DNA of 30,848 nt from an uncultured Candidatus Competibacteraceae bacterium. Its GTDB lineage: Bacteria > Pseudomonadota > Gammaproteobacteria > Competibacterales > Competibacteraceae. Made by a program: the position numbers and the translations under genes. A model generated the notes under the pieces. That model was not told where the DNA came from and made no database searches. It saw only the letters and a list, made by a program, of their open reading frames with translations. The DNA lies in the NCBI GenBank assembly GCA_937960715.1, contig CALGOO010000148.1:1-30848 (forward strand). Reading direction: 5' to 3'. Shown here one piece after another: positions 15,629 to 23,418 of the stretch (the first letter of the stretch is position 1; every line of letters starts with the position of its first letter).

Positions 15629-16906
15629 TCAAATGCGGACGAACACCCGTCGGGCGGCGGCAAGGGTCGCTTCGATGTCCTCTTCGGTATGCGCCGACGA
15701 CATAAATCCCGCCTCGAACGCGGACGGCGCCAGATAGACGCCCTCGGCCAGCATCCCGTGAAAGAACGCCTTGAATTGTTCGACATCGCAGGCGATGGCT
15801 TGGGCGTAGGTGGTCACGGTCTCGTCCGTGAAGAAAATGCCGAACATGCCGCCGACGTGGTTCGCGGTCAGGGGTATTCCCGTCTCCTGGGCGGCGATGA
15901 CCAGTCCGTCGCACAACCGTCGGGTCTTGGCGGCGAGATCGGCATGAAAACGGGGTGTGGAAATCAGATCCAGCGTCGCCAGCCCGGCCGCCATCGCCAC
16001 CGGATTGCCCGACAGCGTGCCGGCCTGATAGATCGGGCCCAGCGGCGCCAGCCTTTCCATGATCGCCCGCCGGCCGCCGAACGCGCCGACCGGCATCCCG
16101 CCGCCGATGATCTTGCCCAGCGTGGTCAGGTCCGGCTTCACTTGGTAAAGTTCCTGCGCTCCGCCCGGAGCCACTCGGAATCCTGTCATCACCTCGTCGA
16201 AGATCAGCACACTGCCGTATCGATCGCACAGCGCGCGCAGGCCTTCCAGGAAACCGGGCGCGGGCGGGATGCAATTCATGTTGCCGGCGACCGGCTCGAC
16301 GATGACCCCGGCAATTTCCTCACCGATTTTCGCGAACGCCTGCCGGGCCTGGAGCAGATCGTTGTAGGTCAGGGTCACGGTATAGGATGCCAGCGCCGCC
16401 GGCACGCCCGGCGAGGTCGGCACACCCAGGGTCAGCGCCCCGGAGCCGGCCTTGACCAGCAGCGAATCGGAATGGCCGTGATAGCAGCCCTCGAATTTGA
16501 CGATTTTATTGCGACCGGTGAAGCCACGGGCCAGCCGAATGGCGCTCATGGTCGCCTCGGTGCCGGAGTTGCACATTCGCGTTAACTCCATCGAGGGAAC
16601 CATCTCGCGGATCTTGCGGGCCATGATGGTTTCGATGGCGGTGGGCGCGCCGAAGCTGAGGCCATTGGCGGCGGCTTCCTGAACCGCATGGACCACCGCC
16701 GGATGGGCGTGGCCGACGATCATCGGTCCCCAGGAACCGACATAGTCGAGGTAGCGGCGGTCGTCCTCGTCGTAAAGCCAGGCGCCCTCGCCGCGCTTGA
16801 AGAAAATCGGCGTGCCGCCGACGCCGCGAAAGGCGCGAACCGGGGAATTGACCCCGCCGGGGATGTAGCGTTGGGCTTCGGCGAACAGTTGTTCGGAGCG
16901 GGTCAT
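15629..16906 (-). CDS. hemL: Glutamate-1-semialdehyde 2,1-aminomutase
   Basis: A 425-residue PLP enzyme of the C5 tetrapyrrole pathway. It converts glutamate-1-semialdehyde to 5-aminolevulinate in the cytoplasm. The PLP-binding lysine is K265 in TLGKIIGGGMPVGAFGG, the same number as in E. coli HemL. FDEVMTGFR, PGGVNSPVRAF and GTLSGNPVAMAAG are also present. The ATG at 16906 follows GAGGA with a seven-base spacer, so I prefer it to a TTG at 16924. It follows thiE by ten bases and is part of one operon with thiD-thiE, an arrangement common in gammaproteobacteria. Confidence 0.97.
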   Translation of the reverse strand: MTRSEQLFAEAQRYIPGGVNSPVRAFRGVGGTPIFFKRGEGAWLYDEDDRRYLDYVGSWGPMIVGHAHPAVVHAVQEAAANGLSFGAPTAIETIMARKIREMVPSMELTRMCNSGTEATMSAIRLARGFTGRNKIVKFEGCYHGHSDSLLVKAGSGALTLGVPTSPGVPAALASYTVTLTYNDLLQARQAFAKIGEEIAGVIVEPVAGNMNCIPPAPGFLEGLRALCDRYGSVLIFDEVMTGFRVAPGGAQELYQVKPDLTTLGKIIGGGMPVGAFGGRRAIMERLAPLGPIYQAGTLSGNPVAMAAGLATLDLISTPRFHADLAAKTRRLCDGLVIAAQETGIPLTANHVGGMFGIFFTDETVTTYAQAIACDVEQFKAFFHGMLAEGVYLAPSAFEAGFMSSAHTEEDIEATLAAARRVFVRI

Positions 16907-16916
16907 GGTCGAATCC

Positions 16917-17543
16917 TCAGGCAAATAGCGCGGCGAAACGGTGAGCGGCGGCTTGAATGTCGGGTTGGGCGAACACCGCGCTGACCACGGCCAGCGCGTC
17001 GGCGCCAGCGTCCAGCAGCAGTGGGGCGTTATCGGGAGTGATGCCGCCGATGGCGGCGATGGGGACGCTCAGCACCGCGCGGGCTTGTCGCAGCAATCCA
17101 AGGGGCGCGCGGATTTCGGCGGGTTTGGTCGGCGAGGGAAAGAACGCGCCGAACGCCACATAGTCGGCTCCCGCCTGGGCGGCTTCCAACGCTAGGTCCA
17201 GCCGGTCGTAACAGGACACGCCGATGATGGCTTTTGGGCCCAGCCGGGCGCGGGCGACGGCGAGGGTCGAGTCGTCTTGGCCGATATGAACGCCGGCCGC
17301 GCCGACTTGGGCGGCCAGTTCCACGTCGTCGTTGATGATCAGCGGAACCGCATGACGCCGGCACAGCGCGTCGAGCGCCGTGGCTTGCGCCAATCGTCGC
17401 GCGGCGTCGTGGCTCTTGTCGCGATACTGAATCAGCCGGGCACCGCCCAGAATGGCCTGTTCGACCGAGGCGGTCAGCCGGTCGTCGGGAATCAGCGCGG
17501 CGTCGGTGATCGCGTACAGGCCGTGGCAGGATGATCTCTTCAT
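16917..17543 (-). CDS. thiE: Thiamine-phosphate synthase
   Basis: A 208-residue TIM-barrel enzyme that joins HMP pyrophosphate (made by ThiD) and the thiazole phosphate to give thiamine phosphate. Family motifs are GLYAITD near the N-terminus, IQYRDKS, the metal-binding INDD, VHIGQDD, GVSCYD, FGAFFPSPTKP, and IAAIGGITPDN for phosphate binding. The ATG at 17543 overlaps the thiD stop as ATGA, so translation of the two is probably coupled; AAGG lies upstream inside thiD. HemL follows at ten bases. Confidence 0.96.
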   Translation of the reverse strand: MKRSSCHGLYAITDAALIPDDRLTASVEQAILGGARLIQYRDKSHDAARRLAQATALDALCRRHAVPLIINDDVELAAQVGAAGVHIGQDDSTLAVARARLGPKAIIGVSCYDRLDLALEAAQAGADYVAFGAFFPSPTKPAEIRAPLGLLRQARAVLSVPIAAIGGITPDNAPLLLDAGADALAVVSAVFAQPDIQAAAHRFAALFA

Positions 17544-18379
17544 GTCTGACCTTGAAAGTCCACGGCCCAGAACAGCCGGTTGGGAAGTCGTTGCCCACCA
17601 CCGGCCTGATAACCGGCCTGCAAGGAACGCCAGGTGTAGTGCTGGGCGCGGTAAAGAGCGGAAAGCACCGATTCTTCCGAGCGCGAACCGTGAATTTGGG
17701 CGAGGAGGGCGGCGATGGCGGACGCCAGGGTGCAGCCGGAGCCATGGTAATTCTCTGGCAAACGTGGCCACCGCCAGGTTTCCAACCGCCGGTTGTTGCC
17801 GTACAGCGTGTTGACGACCTCGGTGGATGGTTCGGATTCGTGCCCGCCGGTGATCAGCACATAGCGACAACCGCGGGCCAACAGAGCCATGGCGCAGGCT
17901 TCCAGGGTGTCGGCTTCCGGCGCCAGCCGACGAGCCTCGACGCTGTTGGGGGTCAGCACGGTGGTCAGGGGCAACAGCAGGGTCTGGATGGCCTCGATCA
18001 GCGCCGCGCTGGCCAGTTCGGCGCCACCGCCCGCCGCCAGCACCGGGTCGAGCACCACCGGAATGTTGGGATAGGCGGTGAACAGCGCGCGCAGGGCGAC
18101 GGCATTGTCGGCGTCGCCGATCACGCCGACCTTGAACGCCGCCGCCGGCATATCCTTCAGTACCGCCCGCGCTTGGGCGAGCACCTGACCGGGATCGACC
18201 GGCAACAACGCCTGGACGTTGTGGGTGTCCTGCACGGTCAGGGCGGTAATGACCGGCGCGGGATGGCAGCCCAGACTGACCAGGGTTTCGATGTCGGCGG
18301 CGATGCCCGCCCCACCGCTGGGATCATTGCCGGCCAGGATCACGACCACGGGAGGCGGGAGAGGAGTGGAAGGAATCAA
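17540..18379 (-). CDS. thiD: Hydroxymethylpyrimidine/phosphomethylpyrimidine kinase
   Basis: A ribokinase-fold kinase that phosphorylates HMP and HMP-phosphate to HMP pyrophosphate, the substrate of ThiE. Visible motifs are AGNDPSGGAGIAADI near the start, ALTVQDTHNV, LDPVLAAGGG, LTPNSVEA and the catalytic GSGCTLASAIAALLA anion-hole region. I prefer the TTG at 18379 (279 aa), which has GGAG seven bases upstream (complement of 18387-18390) and gives the family's normal N-terminus. An ATG at 18451 would add 24 unconserved residues and has no Shine-Dalgarno. The 120-base gap to the divergent rubredoxin gene contains a TAGAAT -10-like element on the minus strand (complement of 18411-18416) without a clear -35. 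No TPP riboswitch core is visible. Confidence 0.93.
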   Translation of the reverse strand: MIPSTPLPPPVVVILAGNDPSGGAGIAADIETLVSLGCHPAPVITALTVQDTHNVQALLPVDPGQVLAQARAVLKDMPAAAFKVGVIGDADNAVALRALFTAYPNIPVVLDPVLAAGGGAELASAALIEAIQTLLLPLTTVLTPNSVEARRLAPEADTLEACAMALLARGCRYVLITGGHESEPSTEVVNTLYGNNRRLETWRWPRLPENYHGSGCTLASAIAALLAQIHGSRSEESVLSALYRAQHYTWRSLQAGYQAGGGQRLPNRLFWAVDFQGQT

Positions 18380-18499
18380 GCCGATGCTCCAGGGTAGGAT
18401 GGGAATAGGAATTCTAACAAACGCCGCGACTTTTTCGGGATGCGCCGCCATGGGACAATGGGCGCCGTGAAATCGACGTGGACGAAAGGCGTGAGCGTG

Positions 18500-18664
18500 A
18501 TGAAAAAATATATGTGTCTGGTTTGCGGGTTTATTTATGACGAGGAAAAGGGTTGGCCGGATGACGGCATTCCACCAGGCACCCGGTGGAACGACGTGCC
18601 GCCGACCTGGACCTGTCCCGAATGCGGCGCAACCAAGGAAGACTTTGAGATGATAGAAATTTAG
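18500..18664 (+). CDS. Rubredoxin
   Basis: A 54-residue [Fe(Cys)4] electron carrier. The iron ligands are C6 and C9 (MCLVCGF) and C39 and C42 (WTCPECGA), with the conserved aromatic and Pro residues between (IYDEEKGWPDDGIPPGT and W30). Its partner is not evident; rubredoxins in aerobic proteobacteria serve hydroxylases or oxygen and superoxide detoxification. The ATG at 18500 is the natural family start; an adjacent in-frame GTG precedes it and the Shine-Dalgarno is poor. It is divergent from thiD, a common neighbour arrangement in this bacterial group. The macro-domain gene starts ten bases after its stop. Confidence 0.96.
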   Translation: MKKYMCLVCGFIYDEEKGWPDDGIPPGTRWNDVPPTWTCPECGATKEDFEMIEI

Positions 18665-18674
18665 GGGGCGTGAT

Positions 18675-19196
18675 ATGACAACGCTTGCGGGGCGTATTCA
18701 ACTCAGCTCGGGCGATATTACCCAATTGCCGGTGGACGCCATCGTCAACGCCGCCAACCGTTCGCTGCTGGGCGGCGGCGGGGTGGACGGCGCCATTCAT
18801 CGGGCCGCCGGTCCGGAACTGCTGGCCGAGTGCCGAACCTTGGGTGGCTGCGAGACCGGTCAGGCCAAGATCACCCGGGGCTATCGCCTGCCGGCCCGCC
18901 AGGTCATCCATACCGTCGGACCGGTCTGGCAAGGCGGTGACGCCGGCGAGCCGGATCTGCTGGCGGCCTGCTATCGCAACAGCTTGCGGCTGGCGGTGGC
19001 GCACGGCATCCACACCATCGCCTTCCCCGCGATCAGCTGCGGGGTGTACGGCTATCCGCTGGACGAGGCGGCGCGGGTCGCGGTGCGCGAGGTTAGAGCC
19101 TTCCTTGCCCGGGACGATCGGATCGAGACAGTCCATTTGGTCTGCTTCGGGGAGGATGTGCGCGAGGCTTACGAGCGGGCGCTGGGGCCGGCATGA
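18675..19196 (+). CDS. Macro domain protein, YmdB-like ADP-ribose/O-acetyl-ADP-ribose hydrolase
   Basis: A 173-residue single macro domain. The ADP-ribose pocket motifs are complete: GDITQLPVDAIVNAAN (13-28, with D14 and D21), the glycine loop LLGGGGVDGAIH (31-42) and the phosphate-binding PAISCGVYGYP segment. This layout matches the MacroD/YmdB class, which hydrolyses O-acetyl-ADP-ribose and removes mono-ADP-ribose from acidic residues. The ATG at 18675 follows a GGGGG ribosome site. It is cotranscribed with rubredoxin (ten-base gap); a functional link is not obvious. A long imperfect inverted repeat follows the stop. Confidence 0.94.
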   Translation: MTTLAGRIQLSSGDITQLPVDAIVNAANRSLLGGGGVDGAIHRAAGPELLAECRTLGGCETGQAKITRGYRLPARQVIHTVGPVWQGGDAGEPDLLAACYRNSLRLAVAHGIHTIAFPAISCGVYGYPLDEAARVAVREVRAFLARDDRIETVHLVCFGEDVREAYERALGPA

Positions 19197-19200
19197 ACCG

Positions 19201-19264
19201 CGACGGACTGGCGTATCGAATCGAACCGCCCGACCGAAAAGATCGATTGGATACGCCAGCGTCG
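19201..19264. repeat. Long imperfect inverted repeat, 21 pairs, after the macro-domain gene
   Basis: The left arm 19201-19224 and right arm 19243-19264 pair as 5, 10 and 6 uninterrupted pairs. The central ten are CTGGCGTATC with GATACGCCAG. A two-base bulge (GA) and one G-G mismatch interrupt the stem. The loop is 18 bases. It fills the space between two convergent genes. With no T run on either side it may act as a factor-independent barrier or a binding site rather than a textbook terminator. Confidence 0.7.
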
Positions 19265-19278
19265 CGCGGGAAACGGGT

Positions 19279-19650
19279 TTACAGATGGATTAATGGAGGG
19301 CGGTTGGCGATGTCACCATCGGGCCGCGAAGGCGGCAGCGCTGACGGCGTGGCGGGTTGCTCTTCCAGGGAAGGAAAACGTTCATGGCGGTATTCCAGCG
19401 TTCGCGCATGACCGTCCCCCCGCTCCTCCTGGTGTTGGCGCAGGGCTTCGGCCAACATGGCCGCGAACAGGGTTTCGGCGTGAGACCGCCAATATTCGTC
19501 CTGGTCCACGACCGAGGCGGATGCGCTCGGCGTCGTGGGGGGAGTCGGGTGGCGCAACAGGGCCATCAACAGGACACCGGCGCTCGCCAGCAGCAAGGCT
19601 GGCAACAGGTAGAGACCGAGATTGCGAAGAGTGCGGATCGTGTCGCGCAT
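19279..19650 (-). CDS. Small single-pass membrane protein of unknown function
   Basis: A 123-residue protein with one hydrophobic segment at about 11-32 (LYLLPALLLASAGVLLMALL) after a basic N-terminus, so N-in topology or a signal anchor. It is followed by a Pro/Thr-rich linker (PTPPTTPSASAS) and a charged, probably helical region, DEYWRSHAETLFAAMLAEALRQ split across about 51-72. No family recognised. The ATG at 19650 has AGAGGT five bases upstream, which supports a real gene. It lies downstream of the EF-G paralogue on the same strand but about 180 AT-rich bases away, with a hairpin and a candidate promoter between. Confidence 0.7.
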   Translation of the reverse strand: MRDTIRTLRNLGLYLLPALLLASAGVLLMALLRHPTPPTTPSASASVVDQDEYWRSHAETLFAAMLAEALRQHQEERGDGHARTLEYRHERFPSLEEQPATPSALPPSRPDGDIANRPPLIHL

Positions 19651-19703
19651 GACTGACCTCTGACGACGCCGGCGGAAACAAATCTTGTATAAATATTAGT
19701 AAA

Positions 19704-19732
19704 CTCTATCCCAATCATTGCGATGGAGTCAA
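19704..19732 (-). promoter_or_regulatory. Candidate sigma70 promoter for the small membrane protein gene
   Basis: On the minus strand TTGACT (complement of 19727-19732) is followed 17 bases later by ATAGAG (or GATAGA at 16). The -35 is strong and the -10 is weak. It lies in a locally AT-rich gap about 55 bases before the start codon. Confidence 0.4.
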
Positions 19733-19793
19733 GGGAAGGGCGGAGAATTATTGTACAAACTTTTTAACCAAGATTGGGACTAGGATTTTAAGG

Positions 19794-19821
19794 CGCAAAC
19801 CGGGACATCGCCCGGCTTGCG
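19794..19821 (-). terminator. Hairpin terminator after the EF-G paralogue
   Basis: Minus-strand CGCAAGCCGGG and CCCGGTTTGCG form an 11-pair stem (one G-T) with a six-base loop, ten bases after the stop codon. The tail CCTTAAAATCC is only modestly T-rich. Confidence 0.65.
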
Positions 19822-19830
19822 TGGAAGAGG

Positions 19831-21870
19831 TCAGCTTTCCTGCTGTTTCTTGTAGGCGGTGTGCAGCTTTTGCTGGATTTCGCCGGGCACCGGGTCGTAG
19901 TGGCTCAGTTCGATGCTGTAGGAACCGAGGCCGGCGGTCATGGATTTCAACTGCGACTCATAGCCTTCCAGCTCCGCCATGGGTACCTGCGCCTTGATGA
20001 TGCTCAGGCCGCGCGGCCCGGCGTCGGTGCCCGCGATGCGCCCGCGCCGGCTGGACAGGTCGCCGGTGATGGCGCCGACGCAATCGCCTGGCGCCCGGAC
20101 TTCCAGGTTGACGATGGGTTCCAGCACGATCGGCCTGGCCTTGCTGACCGCATCCAAAAAGGCCTCTCGTCCGGCGGTGACGAAGGCGATTTCCTTGGAA
20201 TCGACCGGATGGTACTTGCCGTCGTAGGCGATGGCGCGCACGTCCTGCATCGGGTAGCCGGCCACCGCCCCTTCCTGCAGGGCCTCGCGAACGCCCTTTT
20301 CCACCGCCGGCAGGAACGAGGTCGGAATGGTGCCGCCCACCACCGCGCTGACGAACTCGAAGCCGGCGTCGCGTGGCAACGGTTCGATCCGCATGTACAC
20401 CTCGCCGAACTGGCCGGCGCCGCCGGTCTGTTTCTTATGGCGATGATGACCTTCGGCGTTCTGGCTGATGGTTTCCTTGTAGGCGATCTTGGGCGGCCGG
20501 GTCTCGACTTGCAGGTTGTATCGCTGCTGCATCTTTTCCAGGGTAAGGCGCAGGTGCAGGTCGCTCAGGCCGCGCAGCACGGTTTCCTTGGTGTGCGCGT
20601 TGTGTTCCAGCGCCAGGCAGGGGTCTTCCTCCAGCAATTTGTTCACGGTATCGGACAGCTTCTGCTCGTCACCCCGAGTGGCGGCGCGGATCGCCAGCCC
20701 AAACAGTGGAGTGGGGAAACGCAGCGGTCGCGGCTGGACCTGGTCCTCGTCGTGAGAGTCGTGCAGCACCACATCGCGGTGAATATCGTCGACCTTGGCC
20801 ACCGCGCAGATGTCGCCGGGAACGGCGGTCGCCACCTCGGGATGTTCCTTGCCGTGCATTTGAAACAGGTGACCGACCTTGAACGGCTTGCGGCCGTCGC
20901 CGATGAACAACTGACTGTCCTTGGTGATCGCGCCCTGATGGATGCGGAAAATGCCAAGCTTGCCGATGAACGGATCGATCAGCACCTTGAAGACATGCGC
21001 CACCACATGCCGTCCGGGCTCGGGGGTGGCGCGCCATCCCCCGGCCGCCGCGCCTTGACCCCTCAGGAACGGTTCGGGGTTGCCTTCGAGTGGGTTGGGC
21101 AGCAGCTTGACGAAAATATCCAGTAGTTCCTTCACGCCGCCGCCGGTGCGGGCCGAGACGAAGCAGATCGGGATGAGATGGCCTTCCCGCAGCGCTTTTG
21201 CGAACGGTGCGCGCAGTTGCTCGGGTTGCAGCTCCTCGCCCTCCAGATACAGCGCCATCAGCTCCTCGTCCATCTCGACCACCTGGTCGATCAGGGCGGA
21301 GTGGGCGCTGGCCACGCTGGAAAAATCGCTGTCGCCAGCGGCGTTGAAGAAACAGTCCACGACCGAGGCGCCGCCGCTGGCGGGCAGGTTGATCGGCAGG
21401 CATTCCTTGCCGAAGCTTTCCTGAATCTGATCCAGCAGACCGGGTAGATCGATGTTCTCGGCGTCGATCTTGTTGACGATGATCATCCGGCACTGGCGGC
21501 GCTCGGCGGCGCGCTCCATCATCCGTTGTGTCACCGCCTCGATGCCGGTCTGGGCGTTGATGATCACCGCCACCGTTTCCACCGCCGGCAACACGGCGAT
21601 CGCCTGACCGATGAAATCGGGGAAGCCCGGAGTGTCGATCAGATTGACATGGGCGCCGTTGTGATCGAAATGGACCAGGGCGGCGTCCAATGAATGCTGG
21701 TGCGCTTTTTCCTGCGGGTCGAAATCGCAGACCGTGTTGCCTTTTTCCACGACGCCGGGCGTGGCCAACCGGCCGGCGCGGTGCAGAATGGACTCCACCA
21801 GGGTGGTTTTTCCAGCCGCGCCATGCCCGACCAGGGCGATATTGCGGATGGATTCGGTGGTGTGGCTCAT
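19831..21870 (-). CDS. Elongation factor G-like protein (EF-G paralogue)
   Basis: A 679-residue translational GTPase of the EF-G-like class. The G motifs are GHGAAGKT (15-22, P loop), DTPGF, NKID and SA. The remaining EF-G domains follow, with the domain IV-like GHHRHKKQTGGAGQFGEV region and a C-terminal domain V. It is not the main fusA: the protein is shorter, the switch regions are divergent, the str-operon neighbours (rpsL, rpsG, tuf) are absent, and it sits alone. Such paralogues (often annotated FusA2 or EF-G-like) may lack translocase activity and act in ribosome recycling or stress, but function here is unknown. The ATG at 21870 has AGGAGA with a six-base spacer. It is monocistronic, with a hairpin beyond the stop. 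Confidence 0.92.
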   Translation of the reverse strand: MSHTTESIRNIALVGHGAAGKTTLVESILHRAGRLATPGVVEKGNTVCDFDPQEKAHQHSLDAALVHFDHNGAHVNLIDTPGFPDFIGQAIAVLPAVETVAVIINAQTGIEAVTQRMMERAAERRQCRMIIVNKIDAENIDLPGLLDQIQESFGKECLPINLPASGGASVVDCFFNAAGDSDFSSVASAHSALIDQVVEMDEELMALYLEGEELQPEQLRAPFAKALREGHLIPICFVSARTGGGVKELLDIFVKLLPNPLEGNPEPFLRGQGAAAGGWRATPEPGRHVVAHVFKVLIDPFIGKLGIFRIHQGAITKDSQLFIGDGRKPFKVGHLFQMHGKEHPEVATAVPGDICAVAKVDDIHRDVVLHDSHDEDQVQPRPLRFPTPLFGLAIRAATRGDEQKLSDTVNKLLEEDPCLALEHNAHTKETVLRGLSDLHLRLTLEKMQQRYNLQVETRPPKIAYKETISQNAEGHHRHKKQTGGAGQFGEVYMRIEPLPRDAGFEFVSAVVGGTIPTSFLPAVEKGVREALQEGAVAGYPMQDVRAIAYDGKYHPVDSKEIAFVTAGREAFLDAVSKARPIVLEPIVNLEVRAPGDCVGAITGDLSSRRGRIAGTDAGPRGLSIIKAQVPMAELEGYESQLKSMTAGLGSYSIELSHYDPVPGEIQQKLHTAYKKQQES

Positions 21871-22028
21871 CAAGGGTCTCCTGTCGCTAGGATTCAGTAC
21901 GTTATGGTTTTTCGATCAGACGATTCCGATCCCAAATTGATAATTTTACAAGAAGGGTCGCGGTTTCTCATGCCGGCCGCCGCATTTTTTACTCGGGGGG
22001 CGCGCGTGGTTTGGCCAACCGCGGCTTG

Positions 22029-22121
22029 GAGGCTGTCCAAAAACTCCCCTCGCCCTTTGGGAGAGGGGCTGGGGGTGAGGGGTTTTTCAACGAGTTAGCT
22101 TACAAGAGGCTGTCCAAAAAC
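22029..22121. repeat. REP-like hairpin (copy 2) flanked by 16-bp direct repeats
   Basis: GAGGCTGTCCAAAAAC occurs at 22029-22044 and again, identically, at 22106-22121. Between them lies the hairpin CCCCTCGCCC (22046-22055) with GGGAGAGGGG (22059-22068), arms identical to those at 7517-7542, followed by CTGGGGGTGAGGGG. The unit fills the gap between divergently placed EF-G and rsmJ ends and resembles a dispersed extragenic element rather than a coding remnant. Confidence 0.7.
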
Positions 22122-22126
22122 GCTTT

Positions 22127-22954
22127 TTAGATGAGGTCGCCGGCTTGGAGGGGGGAGTAGACGTCAAAGCGGGTATTGGGCGCAATGATCTGAAAGCCAG
22201 GTGGCGGCCCGACCAGCGGCGGAGCCCGCCGGGGCCGCTTCACCACCACCCGCCGGCGGGCGGTGGCTAGGGCGGCGGCCAGCAGTTCCGGAGCATCGGC
22301 GTCGTCCCCGGCCAGGCAACGCAGCAGGCGCATCTCTTTCCCCGCCAGCGCCGCTTTCTGGTGGAGCGGATACATCGGGTCCAGATAGACGACATCCGGT
22401 CGCTGACCGTCCGCGAGTTCTTGCAAATAGTCCCGTCCATCCGCCACGGTCAGGCTGAGCCGCTCCGCCACCAGCGGACCGAGGTCGGGGACGCGGGCGG
22501 CGCGTTCCAAACCGTCGCGTAGCAGAGCGGCGATGAGCGGGGAGCGTTCCACCAACCGCACCACACAGCCCAGGCAGGCCAATACGAAGGCGTCGCGGCC
22601 GAGTCCGGCGGTGGCGTCCACCACGGTCGGCGTCGCGCCGCGCCGCAACCCGATCGCGCGCGCCAGCGGTTGATTGCGTCCCCCACCGAACCGGCGTCGG
22701 TGGGCGACCGCGCCCGCCGCGAAGTCGGCGTAAACCGGGCCGGCCGGGTTCGGTCCCAGTTCCCGCAATTCCAGCCGCTCCGCCGTCATGACCAGCAGAT
22801 GGGTGAAGTCGTTCGTGGCAGGGTCGGAGATCCAGGGAAGTCCTAGCGTTGTGGCCAGGACAATGGCGGTTCCCAGATCGGTGGCGGGGTCGCGGGTTAC
22901 CGCGATGCGGAATGGGACGGTGGGGTGCGGAACGCTCGAAGTCCTAAACGACAT
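22127..22954 (-). CDS. rsmJ: 16S rRNA (guanine-1516-N2)-methyltransferase
   Basis: A 275-residue Rossmann-fold methyltransferase that modifies G1516 of 16S rRNA in the small subunit. Typical RsmJ features are the N-terminal FGGGRNQPLARAIG, the SAM-binding VDATAGLGRDAFVLA with LGCVVRLVERSP, and the catalytic VVYLDPMYPLHQK motif. A C-terminal KRPRRAPPL segment is also characteristic. The start at 22954 is a reasonable ATG with only a modest purine-rich site upstream; conservation begins at about residue 14. The phasin gene ends 43 bases upstream on the same strand, so the two may share a transcript. Confidence 0.93.
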   Translation of the reverse strand: MSFRTSSVPHPTVPFRIAVTRDPATDLGTAIVLATTLGLPWISDPATNDFTHLLVMTAERLELRELGPNPAGPVYADFAAGAVAHRRRFGGGRNQPLARAIGLRRGATPTVVDATAGLGRDAFVLACLGCVVRLVERSPLIAALLRDGLERAARVPDLGPLVAERLSLTVADGRDYLQELADGQRPDVVYLDPMYPLHQKAALAGKEMRLLRCLAGDDADAPELLAAALATARRRVVVKRPRRAPPLVGPPPGFQIIAPNTRFDVYSPLQAGDLI

Positions 22955-22997
22955 CGCCCCGTTCTTCCCATGGGACGATGCGTTGGGTGAGGCAAGC

Positions 22998-23351
22998 TCA
23001 CGCGGCCTTGGACAGCGTCGTTTCCAGCGTGGCTTGGGTCAGGCCATCCATATCGGTTTTGAAGCGAGCGATCATGCCGGACATGATTCTGGCGTCGTTC
23101 ATCAGCTTGCGTTGCAGGGTCTGGGCGATTTCCGCCTGGCGCTTGCAAAAGTCCTGCAGACTTGCCAGATCGGTGATTTCCGCGGCGGCCCGAATCTGGT
23201 TGATGCTGATGTCGAAGTAGGCCTTCATGGAGTTCATCTGGAACATCAGGAGTTTTTCCACATTCTCGATGAACAGTTTGTTGGCCCTGATCACGGGGTC
23301 CGGTAGAACTTGCGGATTTTCCAACGCCTTGTTGAACAGATTGACGACCAT
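22998..23351 (-). CDS. Phasin family protein (PHA granule-associated)
   Basis: A 117-residue mainly helical protein without signal peptide. The layout fits the phasin family: an amphipathic N-terminal stretch (LFNKALENPQ), NKLFIENVEKLLMFQMNSM, and a DLASLQDFCKRQAE segment near residue 60. Phasins coat PHA granules and control their size and number. The phaC gene about 8 kb away supports the assignment. The ATG at 23351 has GAGGAGG five bases upstream, a very strong ribosome site that suits a highly abundant protein. A near-consensus promoter lies 38 bases further up. Confidence 0.88.
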   Translation of the reverse strand: MVVNLFNKALENPQVLPDPVIRANKLFIENVEKLLMFQMNSMKAYFDISINQIRAAAEITDLASLQDFCKRQAEIAQTLQRKLMNDARIMSGMIARFKTDMDGLTQATLETTLSKAA

Positions 23352-23389
23352 GGCGGCCTCCTCGTCGAAAGAATCGTTTGTTGTGTTGC

Positions 23390-23418
23390 AATATAGCGCG
23401 ACTGATGCTGCGACGCAA
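23390..23418 (-). promoter_or_regulatory. Sigma70-type promoter of the phasin gene
   Basis: Minus-strand TTGCGT (complement of 23413-23418), a 17-base spacer, then TATATT (complement of 23390-23395). The whole element is bracketed by an inverted pair, TGTTGC (23384-23389) and GCAACA (23415-23420), and is rich in TGC/GCA words. A repressor such as PhaR could bind there, but that is speculation. Confidence 0.75.

Noticed and set aside
15110..16585. A 491-codon plus-strand frame opposite Uma2 and hemL
   Set aside because: It spans two well-supported genes antisense and has the composition of a shadow frame.
18380..18499. TPP riboswitch upstream of thiD
   Set aside because: No CTGAGA core or matching helices could be found in the 120-base gap.
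19861..21126. A 421-codon plus-strand frame opposite the EF-G paralogue
   Set aside because: Antisense to intact GTPase motifs; no independent support.
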